From Streptomyces sp. A1277 (GTDB lineage: Bacteria > Actinomycetota > Actinomycetes > Streptomycetales > Streptomycetaceae), in NCBI RefSeq assembly GCF_004795015.1, contig NZ_SSBI01000023.1, positions 46,753-110,752 of the forward strand: a DNA stretch of 64,000 nt. The letters run 5' to 3'. Position 1 is the first letter of the stretch; each line of letters opens with the position of its first letter. Under the pieces are notes generated by a model, which saw nothing but the letters and a program-made list of their open reading frames with translations, made no database searches and was not told the DNA's origin. Below are positions 1-6,376 of this stretch, piece by piece. Both the position numbers and the translations under genes were made by a program.

Positions 1-16
1 TGTTCAGGAGGTCCAT
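1..16 (-). CDS. bioB: biotin synthase BioB, first codons only (partial)
   Basis: The first bases, read on the minus strand, begin with ATG at 16-14 and encode Met-Asp-Leu-Leu-Asn before leaving the window. From memory, Streptomyces biotin synthases begin MDLLNTLVDKG, and the divergent neighbour is bioF, so this is most likely the start of bioB. BioB is the radical-SAM enzyme that inserts sulfur into dethiobiotin. An AGGA lies about 8 bases upstream of the ATG. Only five residues are visible, so the call leans on context. Confidence 0.6.
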
Positions 17-82
17 GGCGACGATCCTGACGCACGGCACCGCCCCGAGCCAAGGATGATCCGGACAACAGAGCTCACCGAG

Positions 83-102
83 GGTGTGTGCATTGCCACA
101 CC
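83..102. promoter_or_regulatory. inverted repeat in the bioB-bioF intergenic region
   Basis: The roughly 140-base gap between the divergent bioB and bioF starts contains GGTGTG, eight bases, then CACACC. A second, longer-range pair (CCGAGCCA near 44-52 and TGGCTCGG near 104-111) flanks it. Divergent biotin genes are usually co-regulated by a biotin repressor (BirA or BioQ), and a palindrome here would suit that role. It does not clearly match a consensus I know, so this is only a candidate operator. Confidence 0.25.
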
Positions 103-157
103 GTGGCTCGGCGCGGTCGCGGTTAGTGTCTGTGGGCTGCCTACAAGAGGACCGCTC

Positions 158-1300
158 ATGCCCGCCACCCCGTTCGACTGGATAGACGACGAGGCGCGCC
201 GGCGCGCGGCCGCCGGCCTCGTCCGCAGGCTGCGGCCCCGGGACGCCGACGCGGAGCTGCTGGACCTCGCGAGCAACGACTACCTCGGCCTGACGCGGCA
301 CCCCGAGGTCACCGACGCCGCGGCCGACGCGGCGCGCCGCTGGGGCGGGGGCGCCACGGGCTCCCGCCTGGTCACGGGTTCGACCGCGCTCCACGCGGAA
401 CTGGAACGCGAACTCGCCGACTTCTGCGGTTTCGAGGCGGCTCTCGTGCTCTCCTCCGGTTACGCCGCCAACCTCGCGGCGCTCACCGCGCTCACCGGGC
501 GCGGCGCGCTCATCGCCTCGGACGCGGGCAACCACGCCTCCATCGTCGACGGCTGCCGGCTCTCCCGGGCCGAGACGACCGTCGTCCCGCACGCCGACCC
601 CGAGGCCGTCCGCAAGACGCTGCACGGCCACCCGGGCCGCAAGCTCGCCGTCACCGACTCGGTCTTCTCCGTCGACGGCGACGCCGCGCCGCTGGCCGAA
701 CTGGCCCGGGTCTGCCGCGCGGAGCACGCCGCACTCCTCGCGGACGACGCGCACGGCCTGGGAGTCCTCGGGGAGGGCGGGCGCGGCGCGCTCGCCGCCG
801 CCGGGCTGGCGGGCGGCGAGGACATCGTCGCCACGCTCACCCTCTCCAAGTCCCTGGGCAGCCAGGGCGGCGCGGTCCTCGGCCCCGCCCGGGTCATCGA
901 CCACCTCGTCAACACCGCTCGCACGTTCATCTTCGACACCGGGCTCGCCCCCGCCGCAGCCGGCGCGGCCCTCGGCGGACTGCGCCTGCTGCGCCGCGAA
1001 CCGGAACGCGCGCTTCGGGCGCGTACGGTCGCCACCGCGCTGTACGAGGAACTGACCTCGGCCGGTCTGACCGCCGTGCGCCCCGACGCGGCCGTGGTCT
1101 CGGTACGCGCGCCCTCGCCCGACGCCGCCGTCCGCTGGGCCGCCGACTGCCGGAAGGCCGGAATGGCGGTCGGCTGCTTCCGGCCGCCGTCCGTCCCCGA
1201 CGGCATCTCCCGGCTGCGGCTGACCGCCCGCGCCGACCTGACGGACGAGCAGATCGCGCGGGCGGTGGCGATCGTACGGCGGACCGCTCCCCGGGCCTGA
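158..1300 (+). CDS. bioF: 8-amino-7-oxononanoate synthase (BioF)
   Basis: BioF is a PLP-dependent alpha-oxoamine synthase. It condenses pimeloyl-ACP or pimeloyl-CoA with L-alanine to give 8-amino-7-oxononanoate, the first step of biotin ring assembly in the cytoplasm. The 380-residue product has the usual family length and shows LDLASNDYLGL near the N terminus, GSRLVTGST, the DDAHGLGVLG segment that contacts PLP, and TLSKSLGSQGG holding the PLP-binding lysine. The open frame extends upstream to 56, but ATG 158 has AAGAGG 7-11 bases before it and gives the expected N terminus. The gene diverges from bioB and converges on a DUF397 gene 13 bases downstream. Confidence 0.95.
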   Translation: MPATPFDWIDDEARRRAAAGLVRRLRPRDADAELLDLASNDYLGLTRHPEVTDAAADAARRWGGGATGSRLVTGSTALHAELERELADFCGFEAALVLSSGYAANLAALTALTGRGALIASDAGNHASIVDGCRLSRAETTVVPHADPEAVRKTLHGHPGRKLAVTDSVFSVDGDAAPLAELARVCRAEHAALLADDAHGLGVLGEGGRGALAAAGLAGGEDIVATLTLSKSLGSQGGAVLGPARVIDHLVNTARTFIFDTGLAPAAAGAALGGLRLLRREPERALRARTVATALYEELTSAGLTAVRPDAAVVSVRAPSPDAAVRWAADCRKAGMAVGCFRPPSVPDGISRLRLTARADLTDEQIARAVAIVRRTAPRA

Positions 1301-1313
1301 GGCGTCGCCCGCC

Positions 1314-1505
1314 TCAGTTCTTCAGGCCGGCGACGAAGGACGTCCAGGCCGTGTCGGAGAACTCCAGGGGCGGCCTGGACACGTCCTTGGAGTCGCGCAC
1401 GGCCAGCCGTCTGCCGAACGGGGCCGTCTCCACGCAGTTGTTCATACCCGTGCTGCGGCTGCTGCGCCGCCACCGTAACGGTCGCTGTGCGGGGCAATCC
1501 GACAT
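1314..1505 (-). CDS. DUF397 domain protein
   Basis: This 63-residue protein consists of one DUF397 domain: RWRRSSRSTGMNNCVETAPF, then LAVRDSKD and a terminal FSDTAWTSFVAGL. DUF397 proteins are very numerous in Streptomyces and are usually encoded beside an XRE/DUF5753 regulator. The BldB-type small proteins are the best-known relatives, and some pairs behave like toxin-antitoxin or anti-regulator partners. The gene starts 25 bases after the stop of the XRE gene on the same strand, so the two are probably co-transcribed. Its biochemical role is unknown. Confidence 0.9.
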   Translation of the reverse strand: MSDCPAQRPLRWRRSSRSTGMNNCVETAPFGRRLAVRDSKDVSRPPLEFSDTAWTSFVAGLKN

Positions 1506-1530
1506 GACGCGCTCCCTCGGGCCGTGGGGG

Positions 1531-2391
1531 TCAACGATCGCCGCGATCGATCGCGGCGATCAGGTCCAGCGAGTGCTCCGGCGACAGCGCGTGCGTCTGA
1601 AGGGTTCGGAAGGCCGAGCTGTACGCCGCAAGGTCTTCTTTCCGTTCCAGATAGAGGCTACTCGTCAAGTGGTCAAGAACGACCACGTCAAGGTCAGAAG
1701 CAGTCGGAAAGGAAAAGATAACGAAAGGGCTGGTGAGGCTCACATAGCCGCCGACCGAGAACGGCAGTATCTGAAGTCGCACGTGGGGAAGTTGTGCCAC
1801 CCGTGCGAGATGCCGCAACTGCTCGCGCATCACCCGCCGGCCACCCACCTCCCGCCGCAGCACCGCCTCGTCGAGCACCGCGCTCAGCCGCAGCGGCGGA
1901 TCGCTGCGCAGCACCCCCTGCCGGGTCAGCCGCACCTCGACCAGCGAGTCCACCTGGCCGGCCGGAAGCCCGTCCAGGGAGTCCCGGGTCACCGCGCGGG
2001 CGTAGTCGGCCGTCTGCAACAGGCCGGGCACCACCGAGGTCTCCAGCGTGCGGGCGGTGCGCGCCTGCGACTCCAGGCTGATGAAGTCGCGGTACTGGGG
2101 CGGGATGAGGCCGCGGTACGCGTGCCACCAGCCGGCGCCGCCCCCGCCCGCCGAACCGGCGAGCGCGCCCAGGACCTCGCGCAGCTTCGGATCGTCCACG
2201 CCGTACGCGTCCAGCAGCCGGTTCACGTCCTCCGGCCGCACCCCGCTGACACCCGTCTCGATCCGGCTCACCTTCGACTGGTGCCAGCCGAGCAGTCCCG
2301 CGGCCTCCCGGCTCGTGAGACCCGACGCATGGCGCATACTCCGCAGCTCCTCCCCGAGCTTGCGGCGCCGCACCGCAGGACCGTGCTGCAT
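1531..2391 (-). CDS. XRE-family helix-turn-helix regulator with DUF5753 domain
   Basis: This 286-residue protein has an N-terminal Cro/C1-type helix-turn-helix (about residues 10-65: LGEELRSMRHASGLTSREAAGLLGWHQSKVSRIETG). The DUF5753 domain fills the rest (YRGLIPPQYRDFISLESQARTARTLE, then VPGLLQTADYARAV). It is expected to bind DNA in the cytoplasm and to work with the DUF397 protein encoded just downstream. ATG 2391 is preceded by GGGAGGGAG at about 8 bases. An RsbW-like ATPase gene diverges from it, a grouping repeated across Streptomyces genomes and often linked to development or antibiotic control. Confidence 0.92.
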   Translation of the reverse strand: MQHGPAVRRRKLGEELRSMRHASGLTSREAAGLLGWHQSKVSRIETGVSGVRPEDVNRLLDAYGVDDPKLREVLGALAGSAGGGGAGWWHAYRGLIPPQYRDFISLESQARTARTLETSVVPGLLQTADYARAVTRDSLDGLPAGQVDSLVEVRLTRQGVLRSDPPLRLSAVLDEAVLRREVGGRRVMREQLRHLARVAQLPHVRLQILPFSVGGYVSLTSPFVIFSFPTASDLDVVVLDHLTSSLYLERKEDLAAYSSAFRTLQTHALSPEHSLDLIAAIDRGDR

Positions 2392-2596
2392 CTGATGGCT
2401 CCCTCCCGCTGCCTGCCGAGGGGACAGTGTGGTCCCCGCGCGGGCCCGGGTGGGCAGAGTTCACCGGTTCGAGCGACAGATATATGCATATCTTGGTCGA
2501 TCGCCGTCGCGGCGGGCAGCATCAGTGGCAATCTGGCGCGAAGCACAACCGGACCGCCCGCCGGCCCGGTACCGGGTGGGAAAGGGACGGCTCGCC

Positions 2597-3028
2597 ATGG
2601 CAGACCATCAAGAAGCACGTGTCACTCTGCCGAGCGAGCCGGTCTCGGTCGCCGAGGCCCGCAGGTACGTGGCCCGGGTCCTGGCCGAATGGGGCCTGCC
2701 CGACGGCACGGAGACGGCCGAGACCGTACGGCTCATCGTCTCGGAGCTCGCCACCAACGCCGTGCTGCACACGTTCGGGCTTTCACCCACGTTCACCGTG
2801 GACCTGCGGCTGGAGCGCGAGGAGCAGCTGCGCGTCGGCGTGACGGACAGCCACCCGCGCCGGCCCCAGCGGCTGCCCGCCGCGGTCCAGCAGGACAACG
2901 GGCGCGGCCTGGTCATCATCCGCTCCCTGGCCAAGGAGTACGGCGGCCGGCTGACCGTCACGCCCGCGCCCGGCGGCGGCAAGACCGTCTGGGTCGCGCT
3001 CCCGTGGCCCGTCCCCGCCCAGCCCTGA
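2597..3028 (+). CDS. RsbW-like ATP-binding protein (GHKL, anti-sigma type)
   Basis: This 143-residue GHKL-type histidine kinase-like ATPase domain resembles anti-sigma serine kinases such as RsbW and SpoIIAB. It shows the N-box IVSELATNAVLHT, the DSHPRRPQ segment, and the G-box NGRGLVIIRSLAKEYG. Such proteins bind ATP and may inhibit a sigma factor or phosphorylate an anti-anti-sigma factor, but no partner is encoded next to it. The open frame extends to 2429, but ATG 2597 has GGGAAAGGGACGG just upstream and starts where the domain begins. It diverges from the XRE/DUF397 pair, so the three genes probably form one regulatory group. Confidence 0.85.
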   Translation: MADHQEARVTLPSEPVSVAEARRYVARVLAEWGLPDGTETAETVRLIVSELATNAVLHTFGLSPTFTVDLRLEREEQLRVGVTDSHPRRPQRLPAAVQQDNGRGLVIIRSLAKEYGGRLTVTPAPGGGKTVWVALPWPVPAQP

Positions 3029-3063
3029 GTCCGAGGCGCCCGTGCGCGTCCCGGCGGCGTGCG

Positions 3064-3537
3064 TCAGCTGACCCGGCCGTAGTAGACGCTCTTGGTCCAG
3101 ATCTTCTCCAGGCGGACCACGGCGCCGGTCTTCGGCGAGTGCCAGATCTTCCCGCTGCCGGCGTAGATCCCCACGTGGTAGACGCTGCTGCCGGAGTGGA
3201 AGAAGACCAGATCGCCGCGCTGCCGCTTGGAGGCTGAGATGTGGCGGGTCTTGTTGTACTGCTGCTGGGCCGTGCGGGGGAGCTGCTTGCCGGCCTTCTT
3301 GAACGAGTAGAGCGTCAGCCCCGAACAGTCGAAGCGGTTGGGGCCGGTGGCGCCCCACCGGTAGGGCGCCCCCTTCTTCGACGCGGCGATGTTCAGGGCC
3401 TTCATCGAATGCCCGGCGGCCTGCGCCTCGGGGGCGGCACCGGGGACGAACAACGTGCCGCTGACGGCGGCGAGAGTCATGACCGAGGCCGTCGTGGCCC
3501 GGGCGAGCAGAGACGGGACATGAACCTGCGCACTCAT
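3064..3537 (-). CDS. secreted NlpC/P60 (C40) peptidoglycan hydrolase
   Basis: This 157-residue cell-wall endopeptidase belongs to the NlpC/P60 fold, which cleaves D-Glu-diaminopimelate bonds in peptide stems. An N-terminal signal peptide (LLARATTASVMTLAAVSGTLFVPGAAPEAQA) is followed by a catalytic domain with PYRWGATGPNRFDCSGLTLYSF (nucleophile Cys), QRGDLVFFHSG, and YHVGIYAGSGKIWHSPK (catalytic His). ATG 3537 was chosen over the frame start at 3609 because AAGGG precedes it and the signal peptide begins there. The long leader matches a cyclic di-AMP riboswitch, which in Streptomyces commonly controls cell-wall hydrolases. Confidence 0.92.
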   Translation of the reverse strand: MSAQVHVPSLLARATTASVMTLAAVSGTLFVPGAAPEAQAAGHSMKALNIAASKKGAPYRWGATGPNRFDCSGLTLYSFKKAGKQLPRTAQQQYNKTRHISASKRQRGDLVFFHSGSSVYHVGIYAGSGKIWHSPKTGAVVRLEKIWTKSVYYGRVS

Positions 3538-3559
3538 GCGCAACCCTTCGTCAGCCGCC

Positions 3560-3785
3560 TGTGAAGGATGACCTGTCGGGTTCGGGCTGGCGAAGTCGCC
3601 CGGCCGCACACGGCGGCTTCACCCCGAGGGACTTCCGGAATTCCGGCCGTCCCGTAGTGCTCGGGTCCTCCACTCCTGCCGATCCACTCCTGTCGACCAG
3701 GCATCCGGACGGCGGCAGGACTCGGCGTCCGCCCGGACCGCCCCGCCGCGGTGGCGGGGGCTTGTCGTCCCAGGGATCTTGACTC
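3560..3785 (-). ncRNA. cyclic di-AMP riboswitch (ydaO-yuaA class) in the leader of the NlpC/P60 gene
   Basis: Read on the minus strand, the leader carries the conserved pieces of the ydaO-yuaA aptamer as known from Streptomyces rpf and NlpC/P60 leaders. They occur in order: GCCGAGTCCTGCCGCC (3726-3711), a GGCAGGAGTGGAGGACCC block (about 3684-3666), and GGGGTGAAGCCGCC followed by GGCCGGGC (3625-3598). The gene starts about 60 bases after the last element. In known cases cyclic di-AMP binding turns expression off. The match is from memory of conserved blocks, not a covariance search; boundaries are approximate. Confidence 0.75.
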
Positions 3786-4038
3786 ACCGAGTGCCGGATT
3801 TCCGAGGCGAAACAGCCATATGTGAAGATCCTCACGGATGGACCGTTCAGGTGGACAGTTGTGTTTCGGCCGGTCTGCGGGGCTCTCCCGGCCATGGCCG
3901 TACCAGCGGCGTCGCGAAAGATCCCGCCCCTCACGCATCGTAAAAACGCAAGTCGAGCGGTCGCTCGTGCGAGGGAATGCCTACGCCGAACGAGCGAGGA
4001 AAATCGGTTCGCTCGTCGGGCGTGTCGGCGCGGCGGGG
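3786..4038. other. intergenic stretch, no gene seen
   Basis: The 250 bases between the riboswitch and the small hypothetical gene contain no coding-like frame. They probably hold the promoter of the riboswitch transcript. The base composition is less GC-rich near 3930-4010 (GTAAAAACGC, GAAAATCGG), as expected of regulatory DNA. Confidence 0.3.
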
Positions 4039-4347
4039 TCAACTCGGCGGATCAGGCGGCAGGGTGACCCGCGCCGCCCGCCGCTCCCCGTCCAGTGCCC
4101 GCAGTGCCCGCGTCAACGTCGTGGCGTGGATGCGGGTTTCGCCGCGCCGGTGCATCAGCGCGAGCGCGTCCCGCAGGGCCGCCGCGTGCGAGGCCAGCGC
4201 CTGTGCGGCGCGCAGGGCCGCGTAGGTGTCGTCGCCGCGGGCCGGGTTGATCCGGCCCACCTGGTCGACCACGTGCAGATAGCGGTCGATGAACTCGCAC
4301 TCGGCCCGCGTCAGGGCGGGCAGCGGGGAGAACTCCGGTGGCGGCAT
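4039..4347 (-). CDS. small hypothetical protein downstream of the ClpP-like gene
   Basis: This 102-residue, mostly helical, charged protein has no signal peptide and no motif that I recognise (RAECEFIDRYLHVVDQVGRINPARGDD, then RAAQALASHAAALRDALALMHRRGETR). It starts 7 bases after the stop of the ClpP-like gene on the same strand, so the two are probably translated from one message. An adaptor or regulator of that ClpP is possible but is only a guess from position. Confidence 0.7.
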   Translation of the reverse strand: MPPPEFSPLPALTRAECEFIDRYLHVVDQVGRINPARGDDTYAALRAAQALASHAAALRDALALMHRRGETRIHATTLTRALRALDGERRAARVTLPPDPPS

Positions 4348-4354
4348 CTCCCGT

Positions 4355-4984
4355 TCACCAACCGGTGCGGGGCGCGGGGACGCGGCTGCGTACGATGTGG
4401 TCGACCAGGCCGTAGGTCAGGGCGCCCTCCGCGTCGAGGATGAGGTCGCGCTCGGTGTCCCGGGCGACCTCTTCGGCGGTGTGCCCCGTGTGACGGGCCA
4501 GCATGCCGGCCATCGTCTCGCGCATCCGGGCCAGTTCCCGCGCCTCGATCTCCAGGTCGGACGGCTGCCCCTGGACGGGCTCGGCCAGCCCCGGCTGGCT
4601 CACCACCACCCGGGCGCCGGGCAGCATGTGCCGCCGCCCCGGGGCGCCCGCGGCGAGCAGCACGGCCGCGCCGGCGCTCGCCCGGCCGAGGCAGAAGGTC
4701 TCCACCTCGCAGTTCAGGAAGGCCATCGTGTCGTAGAGCGTGGTCATCGCGCCGAACGAGCCGCCCGGCGAGTTGATGTACAGCGAGACGGGCCGGCCGG
4801 GCGCGTCGTGCTCCAGGTACATCAGCTGCGCGACCAGGTCGTTGGCCGCCGTGTCGTCCAGCGCCGTGCCGAGGAAGACGACGCGCTCGGCCAGCAGCTT
4901 GGAGTACGGGTCGAGGGTCCGGGACCCCTGGGAGGTGCGCTCGGTGAACTCGGGCAGGACATGACGGGCGGCGGGACGGTGCAA
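4355..4984 (-). CDS. ClpP-like protein lacking catalytic Ser and His
   Basis: This 209-residue protein is a clear ClpP homologue (LYINSPGGSFGAMTTLYDTM; ERDLILDAEGALTYGLVDHIV). Aligned by eye to E. coli ClpP, the catalytic serine falls on Ala104 (CLGRASAGAAVLL against CMGQAASMGAFLL). The catalytic histidine falls on Ser129 (VVVSQP against VMIHQP). The aspartate (Asp180) is kept. It should therefore be proteolytically inactive alone, perhaps a structural subunit of mixed ClpP rings. The start is TTG 4984, preceded by GGAGGAAAGG; no ATG lies nearer in frame. Streptomyces carry several clpP paralogues and this resembles the divergent single-gene one. It diverges from a Phd/YefM antitoxin gene. 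Confidence 0.88.
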   Translation of the reverse strand: MHRPAARHVLPEFTERTSQGSRTLDPYSKLLAERVVFLGTALDDTAANDLVAQLMYLEHDAPGRPVSLYINSPGGSFGAMTTLYDTMAFLNCEVETFCLGRASAGAAVLLAAGAPGRRHMLPGARVVVSQPGLAEPVQGQPSDLEIEARELARMRETMAGMLARHTGHTAEEVARDTERDLILDAEGALTYGLVDHIVRSRVPAPRTGW

Positions 4985-5047
4985 GGCGGGGCCTTTCCTC
5001 CGGCTGCGCGGACCCCATGGGGTGCCCGCGCACGCTTCCGTAAAAAA

Positions 5048-5062
5048 TGTACAGGACGTACA
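5048..5062. promoter_or_regulatory. palindromic operator TGTAC-N5-GTACA upstream of the antitoxin gene
   Basis: TGTACAGGACGTACA is a perfect inverted repeat with five-base arms, 19 bases before the antitoxin ATG. YefM-family antitoxins are known to repress their own promoters through palindromes built around TGTACA, which is present here at 5048-5053. Autoregulation is the natural reading. The same site lies about 65 bases upstream of the divergent clpP-like start and might affect both genes. Confidence 0.65.
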
Positions 5063-5080
5063 GAAGGTTATGATGGGAGC

Positions 5081-5365
5081 ATGGCCTACGAGATTCCGGT
5101 GACGCAAGCCCGTGCTGAACTCGCCGAACTGATCAACCGAGTCGTCTACGGCGGCGAGCGCGTGGTCGTGACGCGGCACGGAAAACCGCTCGTCGCCCTC
5201 GTATCGGCCGCTGACCTGGAACGACTCGAGAAGGACGAGGCGGCGGAGCAGGAGCAGGTGATCAGCTCGGTCTCCTCGATCGGCTCCACCGCGTCCGCTC
5301 CCGGCGAACGGCACCGCTTCGGCATCGCCGCCGAACACCGCGGGCACCACGGCCCCGACGCCTGA
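5081..5365 (+). CDS. type II antitoxin, Phd/YefM family
   Basis: This 94-residue protein has a complete Phd/YefM N-terminal DNA-binding domain: YEIPVTQARAELAELINRVVYGGERVVVTRHGKPLVALVSAADLERLE. It has a short acidic middle and a tail that would normally wrap the toxin. ATG 5081 was chosen because it is where homology begins. No toxin gene follows: the next gene on this strand is far away, and plsC converges from the other side. It is therefore an orphan antitoxin or a plain transcription factor. The divergent neighbour is the ClpP-like gene, and Clp proteases are the usual degraders of such antitoxins. Confidence 0.88.
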   Translation: MAYEIPVTQARAELAELINRVVYGGERVVVTRHGKPLVALVSAADLERLEKDEAAEQEQVISSVSSIGSTASAPGERHRFGIAAEHRGHHGPDA

Positions 5366-5535
5366 CCGCCGGCGCGGTGCCGCGCGCCCGGAGCGCGGCT
5401 CAGGCCGCCCGGACGCGCTCCTCCAGCGCCCGGGAGCAGGGCCCCGGGGCGGCCGGCCGGATCAGCTCGGCCGCGCCGCAGCCCGAGCGCGTCCGAGGCC
5501 CCGAGCAGCGAGGTTCCCCGATCGCGAATCCGCCC

Positions 5536-6249
5536 TCAGCGTCGCAGCTTCGGGAACCTGCCCGGCTGCTGCGCCTGCGCTGACTCCTTCACCTTGACCG
5601 CGTACTCGTCGACGTACTCCTGGCCGGAGAGGCCGAGGATCGCGTACATGATCTCGTCGGTCACCGCCCGGATCGCCGCCTTCTCGTTCTCCAGACCGGC
5701 GTAGCGCGAGAAGTCCAGCGGTTCGCCGAAGCGGATGGTGACCTGCTTGATGCGGGGGAGGACCTTGCCGGGGGGCTGGATCTCGAACGTGCCGACCATG
5801 GCGCACGGCACCACCGGCACCTGGGCCCGGATGGCCATGACCGCCACCCCGACCTTGCCCTTGTACAGCCGGCCGTCGTGCGAGCGCGTCCCCTCCGGAT
5901 AGATGCCCAGCAACTCGCCCCGGCCCAGCACCCCGAGCCCTTCGCGGATCGCCGCCTGCCCCGCCTCCTTGCCCGACCGGTCCACCGGGATCTGCCCGGC
6001 GCTGCGGAAGAACGCTGCGGTCAGCCGGCCCTTCACCCCGGGACCGGTGAAGTACTCCGCCTTGGCGAGGAAGGTGATGCGCCGCTTGATGATCGCGGGC
6101 ATCAGGAAGTGGTCGGAGAACGACAGGTGATTGCCGGCGACGATCGCGGCGCCGTCGTCCGGAATGTGCTCCGCACCCTCGATGACCGGCCGGAACAGCA
6201 GCCGCAGCACCGGCCCGAGGACGACGTACTTGAGGACGTAGTAGAACAC
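5536..6249 (-). CDS. 1-acyl-sn-glycerol-3-phosphate acyltransferase (PlsC family)
   Basis: This enzyme acylates lysophosphatidate at position 2 to give phosphatidate at the inner face of the membrane. The 237-residue protein shows the acyltransferase motifs in order: NHLSFSDHF (NHxxxxD), a glycerophosphate-binding stretch (FFRSAGQIPVDR), YPEGTRSHDGRLYKGKVGVA, and VPCAMVGT. An N-terminal hydrophobic stretch (VLKYVVLGPVLRLLF) could anchor it. The start is GTG 6249 with GGAGAG close upstream. Streptomyces have several PlsC paralogues and the exact acyl acceptor is not certain. Confidence 0.9.
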   Translation of the reverse strand: MFYYVLKYVVLGPVLRLLFRPVIEGAEHIPDDGAAIVAGNHLSFSDHFLMPAIIKRRITFLAKAEYFTGPGVKGRLTAAFFRSAGQIPVDRSGKEAGQAAIREGLGVLGRGELLGIYPEGTRSHDGRLYKGKVGVAVMAIRAQVPVVPCAMVGTFEIQPPGKVLPRIKQVTIRFGEPLDFSRYAGLENEKAAIRAVTDEIMYAILGLSGQEYVDEYAVKVKESAQAQQPGRFPKLRR

Positions 6250-6376
6250 GGTCTCTCCCCGGTCTGCTGGATCAGCGGGTCAGCGAAGCGACATCCGGAC
6301 GACCGGCCGCCTCGCGACGGCCGATCGTAGCCCGATGAGACGTGTACCCCGCGCTCATGCCCGGAAGCCGCAGCCC

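Noticed and set aside
5366..5535. Search for a toxin gene downstream of the Phd/YefM antitoxin
   Set aside because: The 170 bases before the convergent plsC stop hold no frame long enough for a toxin.
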